NCBI GenBank assembly: GCA_030248195.1
Contig: JASAND010013430.1
Location: forward strand, 95,695 to 159,694
Reading direction: 5' to 3'
Origin: Trissonchulus latispiculum
Taxonomy: Eukaryota; Nematoda; Enoplea; Enoplida; Ironidae
DNA length: 64,000 nt
Both the position numbers and the translations under genes were made by a program. Under the pieces are notes generated by a model, which was not told the DNA's origin, did no database searches, and saw only the letters and a program-made list of their open reading frames with translations. Below, piece by piece: positions 24,110 through 33,566 of the stretch. Every line of letters begins with the position of its first letter. Within the stretch, counting starts at the first letter, position 1.

Positions 24110-25935
24110 TGCGCCCTTGAGCATGAAGTAAAATTTTAATCCTTTAAAAATTAATAGAAACTTTTTAATGGCCTAAATTAAAATTCTAATTCCAAGGTAC
24201 GGCAGTTTAACATTTTAGCGTTATTTTATAATGTATAATTTGTCCATATTCATCAACGTTTGGAGAAAATATTTTGGCGCAAGCACAAAATGACAACATT
24301 TTAAAATTCCTATGTTTGAAATGAACATGCACAGAAAATTTCAACTTTGAGGTGAAATTGCTCGATAACCGTAGGAGTTACGACTTTAGTTTTAAAAACT
24401 CGTCAAACTATACCATTTGGACAATAAAATATGTGAAAATTAGTGAGATAGGAGAAAGTACAAAAATGACCCAAAAGTGGACCCCCTCTTAAGGGGTTGG
24501 TCCACTAGTGGAGTCTAACTCCATCATAGAAAATTCTGTATAAAAATTCCTGTATGTATATTGTAAAGGTAACAAGATGACCCCTAAAAGGGTACGGTTC
24601 TGCATCAGAGCACGGAAGCATGTAAACTTGATAACAGATCTCTTTATAAGAAAGAAAATTGAACTTGTGTCCACTGTATACTTTACGAAGCAGGTAAAAG
24701 TGTTACCAATTATTGACCTTATTGAATGAAACTTTCCAAAAGCTGGAATATTTTCGATGGTCAGCCAGCGCTATGAGCCCTTTTCGAATCTCTCAACTGG
24801 TGCAGGTGCACATTGGTTATCATATATCAATATATTAATGGACATTGATTCAGGTAAAAGGAAAACTAACAGTTTCACTTGTTTAATTTTGTTTTACATT
24901 TTGTATTAATTAGTATTAATATTTTGTATTAATAGACTGCGCTACAGCTCTTCAGATCATAAGAAACTATTTGATTGGTCTTAAATTCTGAGAACAAAAT
25001 GATGCCTTAGATCAGATCATGTTTAGGGATTCACTCTTCGGATATGGAAATACAATTTTACCTTTGTTTTCCTTATAAAAACAAAAATTCACTAAGATTG
25101 GAACGAAAAATGCAAAAGTTAGAATAAAGTTACAATAAAACTTTTATTATTGTAAACAGCATTGTTCCATAGCTGGAAATGAATAGCAATGAGTTTCACC
25201 TTGGAATGAAAATTGAACTTACTACATATATATACTTTTGATATTCAGGCTTTGGCAACAGTAAATATTCATCAAGTAAAGTCGTTACTTTTCTGTTTAA
25301 CTGTGAGTCCATATTGGTATATGATATTCAAGGTGCAACTGCACCGCGACGACGCAAGACTGGTTGGGAGTTTCGATAAGGGCCTGTAGCGCTGCTCACG
25401 AAATTTATCCTAGCAGAATAGATACGATACGGTTTTGAAATGATGATGTTTCAAAAGCAGATGCAAAACTATCTAAACTCATAGTTGGTCTATTTCCCAA
25501 ACTATTTCCAATTGGAGAGTACTAGCTATGCAAGCAGGCAGTCTGACAGAGAGCTATTTCAGAACTGTTCTCAGATTTTGGTGACCTAATTTGCATAATC
25601 TTCGGAATCTTTTAAAACTTGGCTTCTACATTAATTGAAATTGGAGGGGGCAATGAAAACATCAACTGAAAAGAAATTCTGTCTGTGGGGGTCCAGGGAA
25701 AATTAAAATAAGACAAGTTCATCCTCACTGGTCCACGACAACTCAAGGACCAAGTAAAAGCAAAAAGAATTCGCAGCAAATTTATATAACACACATATTA
25801 AGAAAGCAGTATTTGCTAGTTGGTAGGCCCCCTTCGGTTAAAAAAAGAGCACAAACTGCATACTAGACATATGCTGAAGATAGGCAAACGTTCATTTGAG
25901 AATACGTCCCTAGTGCAAATCATATCTATTTTCCG
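24110..25935. other. Non-coding stretch
   Basis: No supported gene. It contains the diverged arm described for 23022-23378 at about 24345-24450. Short ORFs on the minus strand (24489-24674, 25612-25794) have no family signal. Confidence 0.45.
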
Positions 25936-26090
25936 TGTAAATAGTTCTGCCTCCAGGCAGAACAAAAATAACGTAATAAGGAGTACTGAGATTTAATCCT
26001 CTACAGGAGAGAATGCCAAGAAGTAAAACTAGTTAAAACCGAAAATGAGCATTGATTAGTTGTGGTGTGAGCTGGCTAAGGAGAAGACTA

Positions 26091-28757
26091 AAGTCTGACC
26101 AAAAAATGTAGAAAGCGAAATTGTTTTCTTTATATCTCAAAAACGCTTCAAGATAGCTACCACAAAGTATATATTTTCTGAACCGGACTGATGAGATCTT
26201 TCTTATCGTGAAAAAATTTTTTGAAATTTCCCGTGCGATTTCAAAGGGCGCCGCTTTTATATGTACAGAAGAATTGGTACATGGTACTGCCGCGATTTTT
26301 TCACGAAAATTTTCCCCTTGTATGAAAGTGCTACACACCAAATTTCAACTTTTTTGGCTGAAAATTGCGTGAGTTATTCAATTTTTTAGATTTTCAAAAT
26401 CCTTTGATCTTTGCAGCTTTTTCGACTTTGACTGGTTATTACTCGCGACTCGCTCAACGGAAAAATTTTTCTATTAGATTTTCAGGACCGCCTAGGCGTC
26501 CGCTTTCACCCGATATATGTGAGATTTCAAAATTTGAAAGTCGATTTTTTCGAAAAATACCACTTTTTGACCCAAAATTTCGACATAGCGAGTCTAGCAA
26601 AAGTGAGTAAAAATTACATAATCATAAAGTCCAATCTAAGCTGAATCCAACAATATAAAGTTTTTGTGGCTACGACTTACATTGCGTCCGCAATGAATTT
26701 TTAAACAATATTCCTTCTTTCAGCTGGTTTTTGGCTCCCTTTGATGTTGCCGCCTTGATTTGCCTGAACCAGTGTAAACTAAAGTCTGACCAAAAAATGT
26801 AGGGAGCGAAATTGTTTTGTTTATGCTGAATTACCGGTAAATTTTTGCTGCAGCAATGTATATATTTTCTGAACCGTCATGGCTTGAACTTTCTTTTGGT
26901 TGAAAAAATTTTTTTTTAAAATTAAAATTTATCAAAAGAAGCCGATTTTTTAAGTTTTGAAAGATCAGTAGAAGGCAGGAACTAGCCGTTCGGTGGAAAA
27001 TTAGCCCATGTCGCAAACATTTTGAATCCTGAATATCAGCTCATTTCGTCAAGAATTGCGACAGTTATTCAATTTTTTCGATTTTCAAAAACCTTTGATC
27101 TTTGCCGCTTTTCCAACTTTGACTAGCTATTACTCGCGACTCGCTCAATGCAAAAATTTTTTAATTGAATTTTCAGGACCGCTTACGTGTTAGCTTTCAT
27201 GTGATATATGTGGTTTTTCAAAATTTGAAAATCGATTTTTTCGAAAAATACCACTTTTTGACCCAAAATTTCGACAATGCGAATCCAGCAAAAGTGGGTA
27301 AAAATAACATTATCATAAAGTTTAATCTGAGCTGAATCCAACAATATAAAGTTTTCGTGGCTACGGCTTAAACTGCCCCAGCAACAAATTTTTAAACAAT
27401 TTCCTATTTCAGCTGATTTCTGACAAGTTGTGCTATATTGTGCATTGATTTGCTGCAAATAGTGTAAACTAGCCAAAAACCGGCTAAAAAGCGAAATTGT
27501 TTAAAATTCATAACGGTCAATATAAGTCGTAGCCACGAAAACTTTATATCGTTGGATTCAGCTCAGATTAAACTTTATGATAATGTTATTTTTACCCACT
27601 TTTGCTGGATTGGCATTATCGAAATTTTGAGTCAAAAAGTGGTATTTTTCGAAAAAATCGATTTTCAAATTTTGAAAAACCACATATATCACATGAAAGC
27701 TAACACGTAAGCGGTCCTGAAAATCCAATTAAAAAATTTTTGCATTGAGCGAGTCGCGAGTAATAGCTAGTCAAAGTTGGAAAAGCGGCAAAGATCAAAG
27801 GTTTTTGAAAATCGAAAAAATTGAATAACTATCGCAATTCTTGACAAAATGAGCTGATATTCGGGATTCACAATATTTGAGACATGGGCTAATTTTCCAC
27901 CGAACGGCTAGTTCCTGCCTTCTACTGATCTTTCAAAACTTAAAAAATCGGCTTCGTTTGATAAATTTTAATTTTTTAAAAACATTTTTTCAACCAAAAG
28001 AAAGTTCAAGCCATGACGGTTCAGAAAATATATACATTGCTGCAGCAAAAATTTACCGGTAATTCAGTATAAACAAAACAATTTCGCTCCCTACATTTTT
28101 TGGTCAGACTTTAGCAAAAACCAGCTGAAAAAAGGAAATTGTTTAAAAATTCATTGCGGACGCAATGTAAGTCGTAGCCACAAAAACTTTATATCGTTGG
28201 ATTCAGCTTAGATTGGAGTTTATGATTATGTAATTTTTACTCACTTTTGCTAGACTCGCTATGTCGAAATTTTGGGTTAAAAAGTGGTATTTTTCGAAAA
28301 AATCGACTTTCAAATTTTGAAATCTCACATATATCGGGTGAAAGCGGACGCCTAGGCGGTCCTGAAAATCTAATAGAAAAATTTTTCCGTTGAGCGAGTC
28401 GCGAGTAATAACCAGTCAAAGTCGAAAAAGCGGCAAAGATCAAAGGATTTTGAAAATCTAAAAAATTGAATAACTCACGCAATTTTCAACCAAAAAAGTT
28501 GAAATTTGGTGTGTAGCACTTTCATACAAGGGGAAAATTTTCGTGAAAACATCGCGGCAGTACCATGTACCAATTCTTCTGTACATATAAAAGCGACGCC
28601 CTTTGAAATCGCACGGGAAATTTCAAAAAAATTTTTTCACGAAAAGAAAGATCGCATCAGTCCGGTTCAGAAAATATATACTTTGTGATAGCTATCTTGA
28701 AGCGTTTTTGAGATACAAAGAAAACAATTTCGCTTTCTACATTTTTTGGTCAGACTT
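26091..28757. mobile_element. Outer foldback element A, TA target duplication
   Basis: It starts AAGTCTGACC (26091-26100) and ends GGTCAGACTT (to 28757), flanked by TA (26089-26090, 28758-28759). The intact 3' LTR reads GAAGACTAGTTTGC at this point, which proves a single TA was duplicated. The arms are about 640 bp and nearly identical to each other. The loop carries element B. Without B it is about 1335 bp. TA duplication recalls Tc1/mariner, but I see no transposase and no family-specific terminus. Confidence 0.95.
26782..28111. mobile_element. Inner foldback element B, same family, nested in A
   Basis: The same termini AAGTCTGACC...GGTCAGACTT and TA duplication (26780-26781, 28112-28113) as A, 1330 bp long. 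The target is the loop of A: A reads GTGTAAAC-TA-[B]-TA-GCAAAAACC, and B's own loop reads GTGTAAACTAGCCAAAAACC near 27468, the same site unoccupied. The left 300 bp of the arms differ strongly from A; the inner parts are similar to A. Mirrored ORFs of 61-102 codons in both elements are by-products of the palindrome. Confidence 0.95.
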
Positions 28758-28877
28758 TAGTTTGCTGCAAGCGAGAGCGTGGTGTGTTAGCTGGTTTTGC
28801 TGCTATATAATTGTTCTGAGTAAAAGCCTGTACTAGATTCGGCTTGATTTTGGTTTCACCCGGTCCGCATTTACATC

Positions 28878-28942
28878 TGGTGCATCGGCCGGGAATCGAA
28901 CCCGGGCCTCCCGCGTGGCAGGCGAGAATTCTACCACTGAAC
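28878..28942 (+). promoter_or_regulatory. Extended primer-binding site: 65-nt complement of tRNA-Gly(GCC)
   Basis: It starts TGGTGCATCGGCCGGGAATC two bases after the LTR. This is the complement of CCA plus the discriminator base plus the acceptor 3' strand of tRNA-Gly. It then continues through the T arm, anticodon arm (anticodon GCC) and D arm, ending CACTGAAC, which corresponds to tRNA nucleotide 10. The complement of nucleotides 1-9 is replaced by unrelated sequence, so the acceptor stem cannot form. CCA is not normally in animal tRNA genes, so its presence points to a copy of a mature tRNA. Confidence 0.9.
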
Positions 28943-29102
28943 TATTCTTTTTCAGTACCTAATTGTCAACATGTAAATAGTTCTGGTGTTACAGTAGATT
29001 CGCTTTCTGAAGTAGACGTTGTTCATAATTTACGCCCTGATTCTATGCCCTGCACGTCAAGTAGTTCATCCTTGACGTCGTCGCCTGTTTTTGTAGATAT
29101 TT

Positions 29103-30839
29103 ATGTTTGGGGTTTTTGCAAATGCTTTAATTGATACCGGCTCCGGTCCTTGCATAATTACTAAAGCGTTTTGGAGCAAATTTGTTGGTCGACCCATCAT
29201 TCCCTACCAATGTTCACCCACTAGTGTCACAGGGGGACAGCTAAACGTCTTAGGTTATTGTAAATCCCGCGTGGCATTTCCTGGCGAGGCCTTTGACGTT
29301 TCTTTTCTGGTTGTGGATAATTCCACCATCGACTGTATTCTTGGTGCATCTTTTCTGCAAGACAATAGGGTTATCATTGACTTTGACGAAGGCGTTCTTC
29401 GGAAAAGCTCTAAGCTCCTTTCTAGGTTCCGAAGTCGGAAGTTTCAGATTGCCGCCAGTTCGTCTTTGGGTTTACCCAATCCTTCTAGCGATGTAAGTAT
29501 AGTGAAACTAGTGGACAACATCCTTTTGCCGCCTCAATCGGAAACCATAGTGGCTGGAGTCATTAGTCAACGTGTAGCTTGTAGTTCCGATAGTCTGTTA
29601 ATTGAGCCCAACATCCCCAATTTCAGTTGTAGTAAACGGCCATTTCTGGTCGGCAGGTCGGTAGTCCCCCTAAACAACCAGGTTCTACTTTGTTTAGCTA
29701 ATCCAACCAATAACAAGATATTTTTGCGCCGCAATACTCCAGTGGCAACAGCTGCTGCGCACCTTGGGATTTATGATGGCCCAACGTTCGACGGTTTGGT
29801 TGCTGCAGTAAATTCAGATTCAGAGTTGATGCGCCCTGAGGAACTTCCACCGGGAGTCAAACTGGAGAAAGCCAAGGCACATCTCTCCCCATCGGACTAT
29901 AACAAGTTGACCAAACTTCTTTCTGAGTATCGTGACCGTTTTTCTACTGGTGATCATGATACGGGGCTTACAAGTGTGATTGAGCACCGCATACAAACTA
30001 CCGCTTCGCAGCCCGTTAAGCAGCAGCATTACCGTGAGCCAGAGTCAAGGAAAAAGGTTATAGAGAGCAACATTGAGAGTATGCTTGAGCGGGGTGTTAT
30101 TAGCCCCAGCACAAGTCCCTGGGCTTCTCCCATTGTTATTGTTAAGAAGAAGGACGGTAGTGATAGATTCTGTGTTGATTTTCGTCGCCTAAATGCCATT
30201 ACCGTCAAGGATTCTCATCCCATCCCTCGTATTGATGAGTCCTTAGATACGCTTGGCTCTGCGAAATATTTTACCAGTTTGGATCTTTGCTCGGGGTATT
30301 GGCAGATTCCCATGGCTGCAGAAGACAAGGAGAAAACGGCATTCGTGTGCCAGAACGGTTTATACGAATTTAATGTAATGCCGTTCGGTTTGTGTAATGC
30401 CGCCGCAACGTTCCAGAGAATGATGCAGTTTGTACTCAGTGGGCTTACTGGGAAGAGTTGCCTGGTTTACATTGACGATATCATTGTCTTCTCCAGCACG
30501 TTCGAGGAGCACCTATGTCGCCTGCGAGAAGTTCTTGATCGTTTGCGACAGGCGAATCTCAAACTAAAGGGGAAGAAGTGCTCTTTTTGTCAGTTGGAGG
30601 TGTTGTATTTAGGTCATCTTGTGAGTTCGGAGGGGATTCGTCCCGATCCGCAAAAGACAGAGTCTATTTCTAAGCTTTCTCCTCCAAAGAGTGTTAAGGA
30701 AGCACGAAGTTTTCTGGGATTAGCTTCCTATTATAGACACTTTATTCCAAATCTGGCAGACGTTTCTGCACCGATTGCAAGCTTCTGCGAAAGAATGCAC
30801 CGTTTCGCTGGTCTGAAGAGTGCCAGCAGGCATTTTTAA
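29103..30839 (+). pseudogene. gypsy pol, part 1: aspartic protease and reverse transcriptase
   Basis: 578 codons. The protease active site DTGSG lies at residues 10-14, and a FLVVDN...ILGASFL region near residue 65-85 fits the retropepsin fold. The RT covers about residues 300-540, with YIDD catalytic residues at 456-459 and the usual FRRLNAIT and LDLCSGYWQIPM blocks. The frame ends early at 30839 because of an indel near 30780-30805; the homologous reading continues in another frame. A preceding frame (28955-29134, Ser/Thr-rich) overlaps the start and may be the very end of gag or a second indel. No Cys-His gag knuckle is present. The start codon given is only the first Met in frame. Confidence 0.9.
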
Positions 30840-32521
30840 ACATACAAAGTTCTCTAACAAATGAGCCGCTATTAACGCGCCCGGATTTTGCGGAGCCGTT
30901 TATAGTATACTCAGATGCGTCTGACGAGGGGCTCGGTGCAGTATTGTCGCAGCAGCGTGGCAACAGGGAGGTGGTCATAAGCTACGCTAGCAGAGCTCTA
31001 CGGGCCAGTGAGCGTAATTATTCGACCATCGAGAAGGAAGCCTTGGCGATGCATTGGGCTGTCGAGGAGAAATTTCGACCTTACCTGTATGGCCATGAGT
31101 TCAAAATAGTTACTGACCATAATCCTCTTCAATGGATTAGAAGTATAAAGAACCCAAAAGGGAGGCTAGCACGGTGGTCAATGGACTTAGGGCAATATAA
31201 TATTACAGACGTAGTGTACCGCAGAGGTAGTGAAAATGGAAACGCGGACTTTCTATCAAGGAATCCCGTTGCTTCTGTTGTATGTACTGCTTTTCCGAGC
31301 GTTATTTCTTTGGAAGTGCTTCGGGAAGAGCAGCAAAACGATAAGTTTTGTTCTGACATCGCTCGTTCACTGCAGACTGCAGACAAGCCGAGCGGTTGCT
31401 TTTGCTTGGTCGACGGAGTGTTGTTTAAGTACAGCAGGCGTCTCAGATCTCGCAGAGCTGTTATCCCGCAAAGTCTGAGGAACACTCTATTGCACAGCGC
31501 TCATGGTAGTCTTTTAGGAGGTCACTTTGGTGCAAGGCGTGTTTTGGCTACACTCTCACCGCGGTTTTTCTGGCCTGGTATGGCTCGTGATGTTGAGAGG
31601 TGGTGTCAAAGATGCCAGTCGTGTCAAACGGCCAAAGCCAGTACAGCTGGCAGGGCTCCATTACAGCAGATATTGGCTTCCAGACCCTTCGAACGAGTAG
31701 GTATTGATATTTTAGGCCCACTGCCGCGCACTAGGGCAGGTAGCAAATTCGTCGTCGTTTTTATCGACTACTTTACAAAATGGGCTGTCACCATGACCAT
31801 GAGCACCGCGAAGGCGGATGCTACGACTGTAGCTAAAGCCTTGGTTGACCGAGTTGTATTGCAGCACGGTTGTCCTGAGGTAGTACAGTCTGACCGCGGT
31901 ACGTCATTTACGTCAAAGTTGCTTAGAACTGTGACCAGTGAGCTGAGAATCAAGCAGATGCATTCCACTCCCTTCCACCCTCAAACCAATGGGTTAGTGG
32001 AAAGGTTAAATAGAACGCTGGCAGAGCAGATGACTATCTGCGTGCAGGATTCTCCTAAGGCGTGGGAGAAGTTTTTGCCTTTTGTTACCTTCGCCTACAA
32101 CACTAGTGTACACAGCTCTACTGGGTTGAGTCCATTTCAGATGATTTATGGAAGGTTACCGCGACTGCCGTTTGATTTTGTTGAAAGCGACGATCCCAAG
32201 CTGGTCTCCGATAAAAGGGATTACTATAGCTTGCTTCGTCGAGGGTTGCGTAAACTAAATGAAGTTGCTCGTGAAGGCCAGCATCGGGCGCATGCTCGAC
32301 AAGAGAAAGCGTATAACTCTCGTACTGGTCGAGTGCCATTTAGAGTAAATCAGTTGGTTATGTTAAAAAATTTCTACAGAAGTCGAAAATTTACCAGGCG
32401 TTGGCATGGTCCTTTTCGGATTAAAAGCAAGATTTCACCTGTTTCTTATGTTTTGAAAGATCCAAATTCACAAGAGCAGTTTTTGGCTCACAGTTGCAAC
32501 TTAAAACTTTATCACCACTAA
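30807..32521 (+). pseudogene. gypsy pol, part 2: RNase H and integrase
   Basis: Open from about 30807 to the stop at 32519-32521; the first Met is at 30944 (525 codons). RNase H blocks YSDASDEGLGAVL, ASRALRASERNY and TDHNPL are visible. The integrase has an N-terminal H-H-C-C zinc module (HSAHGSLLGGH...CQRCQSC). Its core has catalytic residues D255, D317 and E353 counted from 30944, spacing 61 and 35 as in D,D35E enzymes. A GPY/F-type module (WHGPFRI) lies near the C-terminus. This half is uninterrupted; the break from the RT half lies just upstream. Confidence 0.92.
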
Positions 32522-32739
32522 ATGGGGTAGTAGTTTGGTAGCTTTTTTTTGTTTTGGGCCCATTCTTTCCTTTCCTATGTCTTCTTGCTTCTTGCTTCTA
32601 CCTCATCAAAAATTCTTAAACGAATGCTTTGATGGCTCGTGAAGAAGAAAATATAATGTATTCTTTGCGACACCATTACAGTATTTCATTTGTAAAGTGT
32701 TTCTACATTTCCTGTTTTCTTTCCTTTCGTTTTTTGTAG

Positions 32740-32970
32740 GCCATCCCCGCGAAGCTATACTCTATAATCGTCGTCGGTCGACCGCTGTGTCTTTTTGACC
32801 CAGAGCCTTGTTTCTCGGACAGGTCCTTATATGCAGCGGACGGCTTGCATCTGAATTCGGCCGGCTCCACGCTGCTATCTGAAATGTTAACAAAAACTTT
32901 AGAGCACTTTCTCCGAGGAATGGACAAACCCCCATTTCTTATGTTAGCTAAGGATGCAGTGAAAACATAA
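32740..32970 (+). CDS. Exon-like ORF encoding the C-terminal end of an SGNH hydrolase domain
   Basis: 76 codons and a stop, between integrase and 3' LTR, where env-like ORFs sit in some gypsy elements. It contains YAADGLHLNSAGSTLLSEML, which fits the last conserved block of SGNH/GDSL esterases (catalytic Asp and His in D-x-x-H, followed by N and G). The codon before GCC at 32740 is TAG, and the upstream sequence is a pyrimidine tract ending TTTTTTGTAG. The frame is therefore best read as a 3' exon joined by splicing to an unidentified upstream exon. The N-terminal GDS block was not found in the window. It could instead be a remnant of another element's ORF captured here. Confidence 0.6.
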   Translation, partial: AIPAKLYSIIVVGRPLCLFDPEPCFSDRSLYAADGLHLNSAGSTLLSEMLTKTLEHFLRGMDKPPFLMLAKDAVKT

Positions 32971-33200
32971 AGTAGCTAGTGTTCCGCGCTAACATAAGAA
33001 ATCTATTCATGTGCTTCCGTTTATTTTCGTTTCCTTTTAAGTAACCAGAGCATATATGTTTTTTAACCATAATTAAACTTGTACATATTTTTTACTGGAT
33101 GTGCACATTTCAGTTGTTTTTGTTTTGCTTAATTAAATGTCAGTAGTTTGTTTTTCTTGTTTTGCCATCTGCTCTCGCTACGCTTGCGCTTGTTTTTGTA

Positions 33201-33214
33201 AAAAGGGAAGGAAA
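33201..33214 (+). promoter_or_regulatory. Polypurine tract
   Basis: AAAAGGGAAGGAAA lies directly before the TG of the 3' LTR, the expected place for plus-strand priming. Confidence 0.85.
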
Positions 33215-33467
33215 TGTAAAGGTAAAAATAACGTAATAAGGAGTACTGAGATTTAATCCTCTACAGGAGAGAATGCCAAGAAGTAAAACTAGTTAAAACC
33301 GAAAATGAGCATTGATTAGTTGTGGTGTGAGCTGGCTAAGGAGAAGACTAGTTTGCTGCAAGCGAGAGCGTGGTGTGTTAGCTGGTTTTGCTGCTATATA
33401 ATTGTATCTGAGTAAAAGCCTGTACTAGATTCGGCTTGCTTTTGGTTTCACCCGGTCCGCATTTACA
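33215..33467 (+). repeat. 3' LTR of the gypsy element (253 bp)
   Basis: It begins TGTAAAGG and ends GCATTTACA. It is uninterrupted at the site where the 5' LTR carries the foldback, and so serves as the empty-site reference. A TATATAAT-like stretch (CTGCTATATAATTGTA, about 33390-33405) is a possible promoter. Confidence 0.9.
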
Positions 33468-33566
33468 TATATATAAATACATATATATATATATATAAAT
33501 ACATATTTACATATATATAAATACATATATATATATATATAAATACATATTTACATATATATATTT
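33468..33566. repeat. TA-rich compound microsatellite
   Basis: ATATATAAATACATATATATATA units are repeated twice with ATTTACAT spacers. The repeat starts immediately at the 3' LTR end (TTTACA) and re-uses that motif, so it hides any target duplication. Confidence 0.85.

Larger units (their letters stand above)
25936..28875 (+). repeat. 5' LTR, split by a foldback insertion
   Basis: LTR sequence is 25936-26090 and 28758-28875; removing the insertion and its TA duplication leaves about 271 bp. It differs from the 253-bp 3' LTR mainly near the start, where GTTCTGCCTCCAGGCAGAAC (25944-25963), a perfect 8-bp-stem hairpin, replaces a short GG-T stretch. The rest is nearly identical, so the insertion post-dates the retrotransposon. 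Confidence 0.9.
25936..33467 (+). mobile_element. Ty3/gypsy-type LTR retrotransposon, interrupted and decayed
   Basis: The LTRs (25936-28875 including a 2.67-kb insertion; 33215-33467) start TGTAAA and end TTTACA. After the 5' LTR come a tRNA-Gly-type PBS, a protease-RT ORF, an RNase H-integrase ORF in another frame, an SGNH-like exon and a purine tract just before the 3' LTR. Domain order PR-RT-RH-IN is that of Ty3/gypsy. There is room for only about 160 bp between PBS and protease, so gag is missing. No target duplication is visible: TTCCG on the left, a TA repeat on the right. Decay (frameshift, absent gag, split LTR) means it is not autonomous. Confidence 0.93.

Noticed and set aside
26033..26610. 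ORFs of 81-102 codons conserved in both arms of foldback A
   Set aside because: They are mirror copies forced by the palindrome; the related arms of element B carry stops and shifts in the same frames, so there is no sign of coding constraint.
28878..28942. Functional tRNA-Gly gene on the minus strand
   Set aside because: Nucleotides 1-9 are missing so the acceptor stem cannot form, and the encoded CCA plus its position two bases after an LTR mark it as an extended PBS.
28844..29134. 96-codon ORF read as a gag protein
   Set aside because: Its first third is translated from LTR end and PBS. The rest is Ser/Thr-rich without gag motifs; at most the last part is a gag-pol border remnant.
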